From Bifidobacterium miconis (GTDB taxonomy: Bacteria; Actinomycetota; Actinomycetes; Actinomycetales; Bifidobacteriaceae), in NCBI RefSeq assembly GCF_019331735.1, contig NZ_JAHBBH010000004.1, forward strand, positions 80,821 through 144,820: a stretch of DNA of 64,000 nucleotides, given 5' to 3'. Under the pieces are notes generated by a model. It was not told the origin of the DNA. It worked only from the letters and a program-made list of their open reading frames with translations, and did no database searches. The position numbers and the translations under genes are program-made. This document shows, in pieces, positions 44,883 through 53,385 of the stretch. Position 1 is the first letter of the stretch; each line of letters opens with the position of its first letter.

Positions 44883-46021
44883 ACGACCCGCTGTATCAGC
44901 CGAGCGACCCGAATCAGGTGCTCGCCGCTCCCGCGACCTATGACATTCTCTTCAATCACGACGACGCCGTCGACGAAGCGCACGGCGGCCGTCCCCCGCG
45001 TCGCAACGCGCGTCGCCGCCGCATCCTCGGCTGGGTCGCGTTTGCGCTTGTGGCGCTGCTCATGGTCCTGTCCCTGCTGCGCATGGTCGTCTTCGCCGAT
45101 CCGAAGCTCAGGATCACGCTGGTCGACGCCGGCCAATACGCGACGGTCGTCTCCGACGTGACGCGCGATTTCGCCTACGAGCAACGCATGCATGCACGCG
45201 ACATCCAGATACGCACGCTGTCGTCCGCCGACGGCGATCAGCTGCGCCGCGCATGGGCGTCGATGCGCGCCGACAATGTGCAGGACGTGATCGTCGCGCC
45301 GGCCGCCACGCTCGACCGGCTGGCCGAGGACGGCTATGTCACGCCGTTCTCGTCACTGGCCGAATTGCAGTATGCGCAGGGTTCGACCGCGATGACGACC
45401 GACGACGCGACGACATGGTATGACGATCAGTATGGATATCCGTCGAATACGGCCGCCTCGCAACCGTCCGCGATGCGCGGCACGTGGTACGAGCTGCCGA
45501 TCGATGGCGCGGCCGGCCAGGCACCCGGCACTGCGGACGGCACTTGGGACTGCACACGTTCCGCCGCGTCCGGGTCGGGCGCCGCGCAGGTGACGTGCCG
45601 CGCGGTGGATGACGGCACGGACGCCGGCCGTCAGCTGAGCATACGCACGTACGAACCGGCGTCGATCGTCGTCGTGCCACGGTCCGACGACCATGCCGGC
45701 GACGGCACGGCGGACTCGGACAGCGGCACGGACAACGGCTCACACGAGACAGACGGCGGTACGACGAACGGTTCGTGGACGCAGCGCGGCCCGATCATGA
45801 TTCGTCAGACGAAGGCGTACGGCCTGCGTCTCGACACGTCCGCACGCTGGACCGCCGCGCGCGATCACGCCGGTGCGGCCGCCACGAACCGCGCGGCCTA
45901 CGTGCTCGGTCTCGCCGAAGCCGATCCGGCCGCGCCGGTCAGCTATGCCGACAGCGACGGCGTGCTGTCGCAGACCGTCATCGATCTGATCGCCTACCTG
46001 CGCTTCCTTGAGCCGGCGTGA
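44879..46021 (+). CDS. Membrane-anchored extracytoplasmic protein, unknown, second of a related pair
   Basis: 380 residues. Basic cytoplasmic stretch RRNARRRR, one membrane span (ILGWVAFALVALLMVLSLLR, about 48-67), then an exposed domain beginning LRITLVDAGQYATVVSDVTR, which aligns with the upstream protein. Both end with a similar helix (LNDQFARFLEF and LIAYLRFLEPA). A Gly/Asp/Thr-rich insert lies around residues 270-300. No named family was recognised. It starts inside the stop codon of the preceding gene (ATGA), a sign that the two products are made in fixed ratio and may form a heterodimer. Confidence 0.75.
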   Translation: MNDPLYQPSDPNQVLAAPATYDILFNHDDAVDEAHGGRPPRRNARRRRILGWVAFALVALLMVLSLLRMVVFADPKLRITLVDAGQYATVVSDVTRDFAYEQRMHARDIQIRTLSSADGDQLRRAWASMRADNVQDVIVAPAATLDRLAEDGYVTPFSSLAELQYAQGSTAMTTDDATTWYDDQYGYPSNTAASQPSAMRGTWYELPIDGAAGQAPGTADGTWDCTRSAASGSGAAQVTCRAVDDGTDAGRQLSIRTYEPASIVVVPRSDDHAGDGTADSDSGTDNGSHETDGGTTNGSWTQRGPIMIRQTKAYGLRLDTSARWTAARDHAGAAATNRAAYVLGLAEADPAAPVSYADSDGVLSQTVIDLIAYLRFLEPA

Positions 46022-46025
46022 CCGG

Positions 46026-46112
46026 CTACATCCAGCCGTTGCGGCGCAGGTGACCGCGCAGAGCGACGCCGGCGAGGGAAAGCACGAAGGCGGTAAGGGC
46101 TGCGATGGTCAT
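46026..46112 (-). CDS. 28-residue putative membrane peptide
   Basis: Reads MTIAALTAFVLSLAGVALRG then HLRRNGWM and stops at TAG (46028-46026). It has one hydrophobic span and a basic C-terminus. A strong ribosome binding site AAAGGACCGATCGAC has the same spacing as in ssb, and TACAAT at 46165-46160 could be a -10. It is convergent with the twin-membrane-protein genes, four bases from their end. The form resembles small regulatory membrane proteins or type I toxins. Evidence is the start signals and composition only. Confidence 0.5.
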   Translation of the reverse strand: MTIAALTAFVLSLAGVALRGHLRRNGWM

Positions 46113-46297
46113 GTCGATCGGTCCTTTCGTGTGAAGTGGTGGACAACCCGACGGTTACGGATTGTAGACGGGCGATGTTGCGGGCGATGGGCCCGCAGGT
46201 TTGTCGCATGTTACGGTATGCGCGCCCGCGGCGTCAAGAGTCGGGAGGGTGATCTAGACGACATTGTCCGGAACCGGAATAGCGGAAATACGGAAAA

Positions 46298-46348
46298 GGC
46301 GTCTGACCGGAACGCCGAGAACGATTCGGAGCGTTTCGGTCAGACGCC
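46298..46348 (-). terminator. Terminator of xylA
   Basis: A 17-base stem with one mismatch (46298-46314 with 46332-46348) reads on the minus strand into CCTTTTCCGTATTTCC, 18 bases beyond the xylA stop codon. Confidence 0.8.
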
Positions 46349-46365
46349 GGTCAGACGCCGTGCAA

Positions 46366-47712
46366 TCACGCCTCGGACAGCGCGTCGACGATGTAGTTGT
46401 TGATCGTCGCCTTGACAGACTCGAGGTGATCGGACTTGGTCGCGGCGATGAGCTCTGACTGCGGCTTGTCGATCGCGTACTCGGCGAGCGAGGCGAGCGT
46501 GGCGGTGCCGTTCTCGACGGTCGCGCCGATGCCGGAATCGTAGGAGCTATAGCGTTCGGCCATGAGGTTCTGGATGAAGCCGTCGCGGTTCATCTTGTCG
46601 GCGACCAGCAGGCCGGCGGCGTAGGAGTCCATGCCGGCGATGTGCGAACGGAACAGGTCCTCCGCGTAGAAGGAGGTGCGGCGCGGCTTGGCGTCGAAGT
46701 TCAGGCCGCCGTGGGGGCCGATGGAGCCGGCCTGCAGGACCTCCCACATGACGGCGACGGTCTCGTACAGGTCGGTCGGGAACTCGTCCATGTCCCAGCC
46801 GATGAGCTTGTCGCCCTGGTTGGCGTCGAGCGAGCCGAGGAAGCCGGCCTCGCGGGCGACGCGGATCTCATGCTGGTAGGTGTGGCCGGCCAGGTTGGCA
46901 TGGTTGCCTTCGAGGTTGAGCTTGAAGACGTCGGTCAGGTCGTAGGTGCGCAGGAAGTTGATGGCGGTGGCCGCGTCGAAGTCGTACTGGTGCAGCGTCG
47001 GCTCCTTCGGCTTCGGCTCGATGAGGAACTGGGCGCCGAAGCCGATTTCCTTGGCGTAGTCGGCGCACATGTGGAAGAACTTGGCGATGTGGTCGGTTTC
47101 GCGCTTCATCTCGGTGTTCCACAGGTTCTCGTAGCCTTCGCGGCCGCCCCAGAACACGTAGTTCTCGGCGCCGAGGCGCTTGCCGATCTCGAGGCTCTTC
47201 TTGAGCTGGCCGGCGGCGTAGGCGTAGATGTCGGCGAACGGCGAGGTGGCGGCGCCGGACACGAAGCGCGGGTTGGTGAACAGCGAGGAGGTGTTCCACA
47301 GGAGTTTCACGCCGGTGGACTTCATGTTCTCCTCGATCTTGTCGACGACCTTGTCGAGGTTGGCGTTGGTTTCGCGCAGGGTGTCGCCTTCCGGGGCGAT
47401 GTCGCGGTCGTGGAAGCAGAAGTATTCGACACCGAGCTTGTCGAACAGCTCGAAGGCGTAGTCGACCTTGGCGAGCGCCTGATCCATCGGATCGGTGTAC
47501 TTGTAGTACGGGCGGTGCGCGGTGCCGGTGCCGAACGGGTCGACGAGCTCCTGGTTGAAGGTGTGCCACCAGGCGACGGCGAAGCGCAGCCAGTCCTTCA
47601 TCTTCTTGCCGGCGACGACGCGGTCGGCGTCGTAGTAGTGGAAGGCAAGGCCCTCCTGCGGTCCCTTCGCGCGGCCGACGTATTCGATCTTGTCAACGTC
47701 CCACAGACCCAT
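46366..47712 (-). CDS. xylA: Xylose isomerase
   Basis: 448 residues, the longer class II type. Signatures include [13 protein letters not shown] near residue 98 with the catalytic His, [13 protein letters not shown] near 185, [15 protein letters not shown] near 230 with metal-binding Glu, and [20 protein letters not shown] near 270. It interconverts D-xylose and D-xylulose in the cytoplasm. The start at 47712 follows GACAAGGAGACCACG. It is divergent from nothing and followed by its own terminator, but the adjacent upstream gene, on the same strand, encodes a ROK regulator, and a probable XylR operator covers its promoter. Confidence 0.97.
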   Translation of the reverse strand: MGLWDVDKIEYVGRAKGPQEGLAFHYYDADRVVAGKKMKDWLRFAVAWWHTFNQELVDPFGTGTAHRPYYKYTDPMDQALAKVDYAFELFDKLGVEYFCFHDRDIAPEGDTLRETNANLDKVVDKIEENMKSTGVKLLWNTSSLFTNPRFVSGAATSPFADIYAYAAGQLKKSLEIGKRLGAENYVFWGGREGYENLWNTEMKRETDHIAKFFHMCADYAKEIGFGAQFLIEPKPKEPTLHQYDFDAATAINFLRTYDLTDVFKLNLEGNHANLAGHTYQHEIRVAREAGFLGSLDANQGDKLIGWDMDEFPTDLYETVAVMWEVLQAGSIGPHGGLNFDAKPRRTSFYAEDLFRSHIAGMDSYAAGLLVADKMNRDGFIQNLMAERYSSYDSGIGATVENGTATLASLAEYAIDKPQSELIAATKSDHLESVKATINNYIVDALSEA

Positions 47713-47816
47713 CGTGGTCTCCTTGTCATTGTGGTTGGTAATGGTGTACTTCTTCGTTCCGGCTTCGCGCTCCGCCGCACTTTGCATCCATCGCGTTCCG
47801 CCGGTTGACGATCACA

Positions 47817-47846
47817 ATAATAAAATCATTTAACTATCTTTGTCAA
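47817..47846 (-). promoter_or_regulatory. xylA promoter with overlapping XylR operator
   Basis: Minus strand: -35 TTGACA (47846-47841) and -10 TATTAT (47822-47817) 18 bases apart. The plus-strand 19-mer TAATAAAATCATTTAACTA (47818-47836) covers the -10 and most of the spacer and matches the xylB site. Binding there would block transcription. The rest of the 306-base gap between xylA and the ROK gene shows nothing clear. Confidence 0.72.
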
Positions 47847-48018
47847 ATCAATAAACTTAATCGCGCGCAATACGGCGCGTCACCAATCATTCCAACGGTT
47901 TTCACCGGTGCGACGTCAGGCCGCGAATGATGGCAGCGACGTCAGCTATGGCCCATCACCGAAACGCAACCCAGATGCAACGGCGTGCAGCGCTCCGTCG
48001 CCCACCCCGCCACACGCG

Positions 48019-49251
48019 CTACTCGGCCGTCATGAACCGCATCGGATCGTCGAACAGCCGGCGCAGGCCCATCACCGCCGCGCCGCGCATCGCCGGATGC
48101 CCGGTGACCGGCGGGAACATGAGCCGCACGCGCATCGCGTCGCGCGCAAGAATCTGCGACTGGACGCGACGTTCCAGATCGGCGAGCAGCCCATCGCCGA
48201 ACCCGTTCCACAGGCCGCCGAGCACGATGTTCTCCATGTCGATCATGTTCACCGTGGACGCGAGCGCCGCGGCCAGCGCGGCCAGCGCGTTCTCCACAGC
48301 GAGCGCGGCCTTCGTGTCGCCGCCACGCCACGCCGCATACAGGTCGGGCAGCAGTTCGGTGCCCGCGACCGCGCCGTCGTCCTCCGCCAATCCGGCCGCG
48401 ACGGTCAGCGCGCGGCGCCCGGCGATCGTCTCGAGGCAGCCGTGCCGGCCGCAACGGCACCGCGAGCCGTGCATGTCGACGCAGAGGTGTCCGATCTCGC
48501 CGGCGAATCCGTGGTCGCCGCGCACGATCTGCCCCTCGCGCACGTACGCGCCGCCGATGCCGATGTCGGTGGACACGTAGACGAACGAATCGAGCGGCCC
48601 GATCGGCCAGTCGCGGTCCGCACATTGCGACGCGTAGCCGGGAATCTGCGCGATCGCGGCCAGCGTGGCCTCGTTGTCGACCTTCGCGCCGAGCCGCGCG
48701 AAGACCGGATACCGGTTCAGGTCGAGATCATGCCAGCCGAAGTTGCGCGCGACGAGCAACCGGTTGCCGTTCGTCACCAGACCCGGCAACGCGAGCTGGG
48801 CGCCCGCGACGCGGTAGCCCCGTTCGGCCAGATCGCGTTCGACTGGGCGCATCATGTCGTCGAGTTCGGCGAACGCCGCGTCCGGATTGACGTTGACCAT
48901 CGTGCGTTCATGCCAGTCGCCGCACACGACGTCGCCGTTGACGTCAAGCACCGTGTAGCCGACGCCGTCGGTGTTGATCTGCATGCCGACGCCGGCCCAT
49001 CGGCCCGATGAGAACGCCAGCGGCGTGGCCGGACGCCCGTACGTGGATTCCGACACCGGCTCAAGCTCGCGCAGCACGCCGTTTTTGAGGAGGATGTCCG
49101 TCAGCAGCGACATGGTCGCCTTCGTCAGGCCGATGCTCTTGGCGAGCGCCGCCCGGCTCATCGGCGTACGCGAGCGGGCAATGGTCGACAGCACCACCGA
49201 CATGTTGTGATTGCGCAAATCGTCCTGTCCGATCCGTTTCGCTGCGGGCAT
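48019..49251 (-). CDS. xylR: ROK-family transcriptional regulator, probable XylR
   Basis: 410 residues. A winged helix-turn-helix (RAALAKSIGLTKATMSLLTDILLKNG, about 33-58) precedes a ROK sugar-binding/kinase-like domain with the DxGxG-like STDIGIGGAYV near residue 226 and the zinc motif CRCGRHGCLE near 259. XylR repressors of this type release DNA on binding xylose. The start follows CGGAGAGGGGAGCGAGG. Its position next to xylA, and the 19-base operator found at xylA, xylB and a solute-binding protein gene, support the xylose assignment. Confidence 0.85.
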   Translation of the reverse strand: MPAAKRIGQDDLRNHNMSVVLSTIARSRTPMSRAALAKSIGLTKATMSLLTDILLKNGVLRELEPVSESTYGRPATPLAFSSGRWAGVGMQINTDGVGYTVLDVNGDVVCGDWHERTMVNVNPDAAFAELDDMMRPVERDLAERGYRVAGAQLALPGLVTNGNRLLVARNFGWHDLDLNRYPVFARLGAKVDNEATLAAIAQIPGYASQCADRDWPIGPLDSFVYVSTDIGIGGAYVREGQIVRGDHGFAGEIGHLCVDMHGSRCRCGRHGCLETIAGRRALTVAAGLAEDDGAVAGTELLPDLYAAWRGGDTKAALAVENALAALAAALASTVNMIDMENIVLGGLWNGFGDGLLADLERRVQSQILARDAMRVRLMFPPVTGHPAMRGAAVMGLRRLFDDPMRFMTAE

Positions 49252-49398
49252 CCTCGCTCCCCTCTCCGTCGTCTCCGGACTTAGTCCAACGATCTTCCTA
49301 TTCCTTCCCTGCCACTATAGCGACACGCTACGCACAACACGGGCCCGTCGCAAATGACGCCCCGCGACAGACCCATGCTCCGTCATGTATTCGTATAT

Positions 49399-52017
49399 TT
49401 ATTGTGCGGAAGAAGCCGCATCCGTGATCCGCTGATCGGGCGCGGCCGCATTCCACAACGCGTGCTGCAGGTCCGGATCGACCGCAAACAGGTACACGCC
49501 GTGAACGCCGCGCTTCAGCAGCACATTCAGCTGTTTCCGAACGCACTGCTTCTTGAACGCCAGCTGCGCGGCCGAATCCTTGATGTCCGAGCGGTCACTC
49601 GTGACTCCCGGATCGCAGCTGAGCTCGGGCTTGAATACGAGCTTGCCGTGCTCGAAATCGTAAGAGACGGACGGACCGATGATGACGCCGGCGTAATTCA
49701 GGTCAAATCCCTGAATGGTGAAGTATGATCCGACTTCGTCCTTGGTCTGGTCAGAACTCGACCATGCATCGCCGTCCGCACGGATTGTCCGTCCCGCATC
49801 CCCGTCTTTGGTCTGGTCCGAATCCTTGTCTTTGGAACGGTTCCACGGCCTCTTGAACACCTGGTCATGGCCTTCGACGACGTACTCGCCCTTCTTGGCA
49901 TCCCACTCCGGGATATACCAGTGCCCACCGGCTGACAGATCCTGGGAACCGGACTGCGGATCATCCTTGACGAGCACCACGTTGCCCTGCGAGGCGGCGA
50001 CGTCGAAACGCCAGTCGAACGTGGCGACCACGCGGCACAAATCACGCGGCTGGATCGCGCTCTTGCCTTTGCCGATCTCCCTGCGCTGCCGGTCGATCAT
50101 GTCGTCGCCCTTGCCGCGAATGGCGCGGAACAACGCGTCCGGAGACTGGCACACCTTGATTTCATAAGGGATGCGCTCACCCTTGGTGATCGTTTCGACA
50201 TCGTCCCCGGACTGTTCTGCGTTGGCTTCAGCGTCCGAAGCATCAGCAGCATCCGACGCGGGCGAGGAACCATACTGCACCTTGTCATCGTGAGGAATCG
50301 GCACAGGCGTGTCCACCGTTCCCGGCTTGGTGAGTGTGAAGGGCTTGTTGTCCGCAATGTCGTCCAGCCACCGCACCACGTCGGCACCGGCATCGATGCG
50401 GAACTGCTCGGTCAGTTTGATCTTCTCGACGCATCCGTGCTTGTTCCCTTCCGCGTCGGTCTGTCCATACGTATCGGTCCGGAACTGTTTCTCGCCTCCG
50501 TTCACGTTCTTATTCGAATAGGAACTGGTAAGAGTCAGCGCGTCCAGCACGCGGAACATGGAATTTCCGCCCGACTTCTCGCCAGACTTCTTTTCCGAGC
50601 CCTTGTTCGAGCTCTTTTCATTCAACGACAGCTGCGTCAGGAGAGTATCATTCCACCACTGCTTACGCTGCATGATCTGCTCCGGATCGAATACGGCGAT
50701 CACCACCTTGGCGCGGCGAAGAATCTCGTGGAGCTGATTGTCGATGCCATTCTGCACTTTCTGCGTGAACAGCAGATGAGCCTCGTCGATCAGCACGACG
50801 TCGGCCAGTTCGATTCCGTCAATGTCCAAATAGTCCCAAGAACCTTTCGCCACGCTCTTCGCCCTGCTGTTGATGAATTGGGTGGGACGGAACACGCATT
50901 GGCCATTCTTTTTCTGTATGTTGTGCTTCGTGGCCATATCGTCGTAGACCTTCTTTTGGTCCTTGTTGTTCACCAAAAGGGACACACGGGAATGCAGCTT
51001 GGAATCGTCGACGCTGTCGTCACCATCGTCACCGTACTCGTTGAGATTCCGCGCCAGCTCATAGAACAGCGTGCTCAGCAGGATTGACTTGCCAGTTCCC
51101 GCGGCACCCTCCACCAGGATCAGCGTGGTGTCCTTCGGCGATTCCCATTGGTTCAGCCGGATGTTCACCTCGCTGACGATACTGCCCAGAGCCTTGCGCT
51201 GCCCGTCACCAAGCTTGTGAAACGGGGAAATCTTGTACAGCGACGTCTGCCATATCTGCTCTTCCGGAGGGAAGATGCCGTTTTTGTCTTTTGCGACGAG
51301 ACGCTTCCAAATTCCCGCGACGATGGCGTCGAGATACGCCGACGTGTAGTAGGAATTCTGCGGATTGCCCCTGCCGTTGAGGCACCGGACGTCGTCGATC
51401 GACTTCATGTAGTCGATCAGCTTGTTTTCGATGTCCAGTGTGAGCGACTTGTTGAAATGGCTTTCCCACACCACATACTGGCACACCGACGAACCGGCCC
51501 CCACCGCTTTGGTGATGCACTGGTTGGCTTTGTTCTCGGATTCAATGTAGTTGTCCAGCTGGCTTTTCTCCGCGACTTCGGCATCGATGAAGTCCTCCAC
51601 CTCGCTGTCGGAGGACTTCTTCTTGCTGTTCTTGCCGATGAGCACATGCTGGAGCGTGCGGTCGATGATGTGGTTCGTCTCGCCGACGTACACGCACCAC
51701 TTTTCCTTCTCGCCTTTTTTGTTCTTGTCCTTCTTGTTTTTTCTCTCTTTATATTCAGGGTTCTCGAACCACACGATGTACAGCGTCGGCCACTCGAGGA
51801 AATGGTTCTCCTCTTTCTTGGCCCTTTCCTGCATGAACTCGAGGCTGACCCGCTCCAGCGTGGTCGACGGCGTGACCCAAGACATCGGGTCTCTCAGCCT
51901 GTCGAGGAACTCCTGCCGGTATTCGTCGCTCGATTCCAAAGACTGACCGTTGTCGTCAGTCGTATGGGCATATGGAACGTTGACTATACGGAAACGAAGC
52001 TGTTCGCCTTTGGCCAT
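49399..52017 (-). CDS. GIY-YIG nuclease-like domain fused to DUF2075 helicase/ATPase
   Basis: 872 residues. The N-terminal part carries a GIY-YIG-like fold: LYIVWF (79-84), a Lys-rich insert, CVYVGETN (108-115), Arg120 in IIDRTLQH and a Glu in LDIENKLIDYM near 187. The DUF2075 (Schlafen-3-like) P-loop region follows with Walker A GAAGTGKS (304-311), Walker B VVLIDEAH (407-414), EQFRIDAGADVVRWLDD near 575 and QGFDLNYAGVIIGPSVSYD near 800. The fold suggests a nucleic-acid helicase with a nuclease, as in phage-defence proteins, but that role is inferred. The start has AAGGAGATGCGAA upstream. The gene looks less GC-rich than its neighbours, which suggests transfer. No methyltransferase or other partner is adjacent. 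Confidence 0.8.
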   Translation of the reverse strand: MAKGEQLRFRIVNVPYAHTTDDNGQSLESSDEYRQEFLDRLRDPMSWVTPSTTLERVSLEFMQERAKKEENHFLEWPTLYIVWFENPEYKERKNKKDKNKKGEKEKWCVYVGETNHIIDRTLQHVLIGKNSKKKSSDSEVEDFIDAEVAEKSQLDNYIESENKANQCITKAVGAGSSVCQYVVWESHFNKSLTLDIENKLIDYMKSIDDVRCLNGRGNPQNSYYTSAYLDAIVAGIWKRLVAKDKNGIFPPEEQIWQTSLYKISPFHKLGDGQRKALGSIVSEVNIRLNQWESPKDTTLILVEGAAGTGKSILLSTLFYELARNLNEYGDDGDDSVDDSKLHSRVSLLVNNKDQKKVYDDMATKHNIQKKNGQCVFRPTQFINSRAKSVAKGSWDYLDIDGIELADVVLIDEAHLLFTQKVQNGIDNQLHEILRRAKVVIAVFDPEQIMQRKQWWNDTLLTQLSLNEKSSNKGSEKKSGEKSGGNSMFRVLDALTLTSSYSNKNVNGGEKQFRTDTYGQTDAEGNKHGCVEKIKLTEQFRIDAGADVVRWLDDIADNKPFTLTKPGTVDTPVPIPHDDKVQYGSSPASDAADASDAEANAEQSGDDVETITKGERIPYEIKVCQSPDALFRAIRGKGDDMIDRQRREIGKGKSAIQPRDLCRVVATFDWRFDVAASQGNVVLVKDDPQSGSQDLSAGGHWYIPEWDAKKGEYVVEGHDQVFKRPWNRSKDKDSDQTKDGDAGRTIRADGDAWSSSDQTKDEVGSYFTIQGFDLNYAGVIIGPSVSYDFEHGKLVFKPELSCDPGVTSDRSDIKDSAAQLAFKKQCVRKQLNVLLKRGVHGVYLFAVDPDLQHALWNAAAPDQRITDAASSAQ

Positions 52018-52260
52018 TTCGCATCTCCTTAATGCCTCGTGCGTGCAATGCACTGTTTTAAGTTTATGCCCGTCGAATTCCCAAACAAGGAAAGGCACGC
52101 CCGCGCATCACTCGTCCACGGCACATCGCCACGCGCTCCGTCTCACCCACGCCACGCCGGGGCGCGGGGCGCGGGGCGAACGGCTAAGCTGTTGTCGGTT
52201 TTCGTTTCGGGCCACGGAGCCGGAACGTCGGAACGTCGAATGAGAAGGAGCTCAGGGGCA

Positions 52261-53172
52261 ATGCCGCGCAAGTTCACGCTGTCTCCCACTATCGGCAAGG
52301 TCATGCTGCTGGCATGCGCGATGCTGTGGGGAGGCAGCTATCCGACCGCGAAGGTCGCGATGAGCGTCGTCACGCCGCAGTATCTCATGGCGATCCGCCT
52401 ACTCGCCGCGTCCGCGATCATGCTCGTCCTGTTCCGCAGGCAGATCGTGCCGTATCTCAACCGCCGCATCATCGTGCCCGGACTGCTCGTCGGCGCGACG
52501 TACTGGGGCACGATGGTCAGCCAGATGACCGGACTGACCATGATCGAGCCCGGCCGCAGCGCGTTCCTGACGGCCGCGTACTGCGTAATCGTGCCGTTCA
52601 CGTCGTGGCTGCTCATGCACCAGCGGCCGACCGCGCGCAATCTCGTCGCCGCCGCATTGTGCCTGACCGGCGTCGGCTTCGTGTCGCTCAGCTCGGGGCT
52701 CGGCGGGTTCTCGGTCAGCGTCGGCGACCTGCTGACGTTGCTGTGCGCGTTCGTGTTCTCGTTCAATCTGGTCTGGCTGGGCAAGTTCGGCCAGACGATC
52801 CACCCGGTCGCGCTCACGTTCGCGCAGTTCGTGGTAGCCGGCGTCGCCTGCCTGATCGGCGGGATCCTGACCGAGCCGGCGCCGAGCGCGGCGTGGCTGC
52901 AGCCGAACGTGCTCATGTGCCTCGTCTACCTGTTCTTCGGCGCGACGATGTGCGCGCAGATCATGCAGAACATCGGCCTCAAGGTCACGCCGCCCTCGCA
53001 GGCGTCGATCATCATGTGCCTGGAGACGGTGTTCAGCCTGCTGTTTTCCGTGCTGTTCTACGGCGAGCGCGTGCAGGCGGCCGCCGGCGTGGGCTTCGCG
53101 CTGATCTTCTCGGCGATCCTGTTCTCGCAGATCAGGCTGAACGGGCGGATGCTGGAGCGGCTGAAGCGGTGA
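52261..53172 (+). CDS. EamA/DMT-family transporter
   Basis: 303 residues with ten membrane segments in two EamA repeats (about 10-140 and 150-295). Typical features are LLACAMLWGGSYPTAKVAM at the start, TMIEPGRSAFLTAAYCVIVP near residue 96 and MCLETVFSLLFSVLFYGERV near 255. Members export or import metabolites; the substrate is unknown. The start at 52261 follows AGGGGCA. Divergent from the GIY-YIG/DUF2075 gene. Confidence 0.88.
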   Translation: MPRKFTLSPTIGKVMLLACAMLWGGSYPTAKVAMSVVTPQYLMAIRLLAASAIMLVLFRRQIVPYLNRRIIVPGLLVGATYWGTMVSQMTGLTMIEPGRSAFLTAAYCVIVPFTSWLLMHQRPTARNLVAAALCLTGVGFVSLSSGLGGFSVSVGDLLTLLCAFVFSFNLVWLGKFGQTIHPVALTFAQFVVAGVACLIGGILTEPAPSAAWLQPNVLMCLVYLFFGATMCAQIMQNIGLKVTPPSQASIIMCLETVFSLLFSVLFYGERVQAAAGVGFALIFSAILFSQIRLNGRMLERLKR

Positions 53173-53188
53173 TGTCAACTGCGTCACA

Positions 53189-53338
53189 GTTCCCGGGATT
53201 GTCCGCGGATAATCCCGGGAACCGGACCATGTTCGTTCGCACATGTCCACTGTTGAAAACCCAAGGATTCACGTTCGGACAATGTTCGAAAATGCGCGCT
53301 TCCTGATTCCCGGGATTGTTGGCCGCAATCCCGGGAAC
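53189..53338. repeat. Pair of CCCGGGATT hairpins in inverted arrangement
   Basis: Hairpin 1: GTTCCCGGGATT (53189-53200) pairs with 53211-53222. Hairpin 2: ATTCCCGGGATTG (53306-53318) pairs with 53326-53338. The sequences between them (TGTTCG, GGACA, TTCGAAAATGC) are also related in inverse, so the whole 150 bases form a degenerate inverted repeat between the EamA gene and zwf. It may terminate the EamA transcript. Confidence 0.7.
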
Positions 53339-53385
53339 CGAAAATCCCATGCCCAAGGCGAAACCCAGCGTCTAGGATGGAAACC

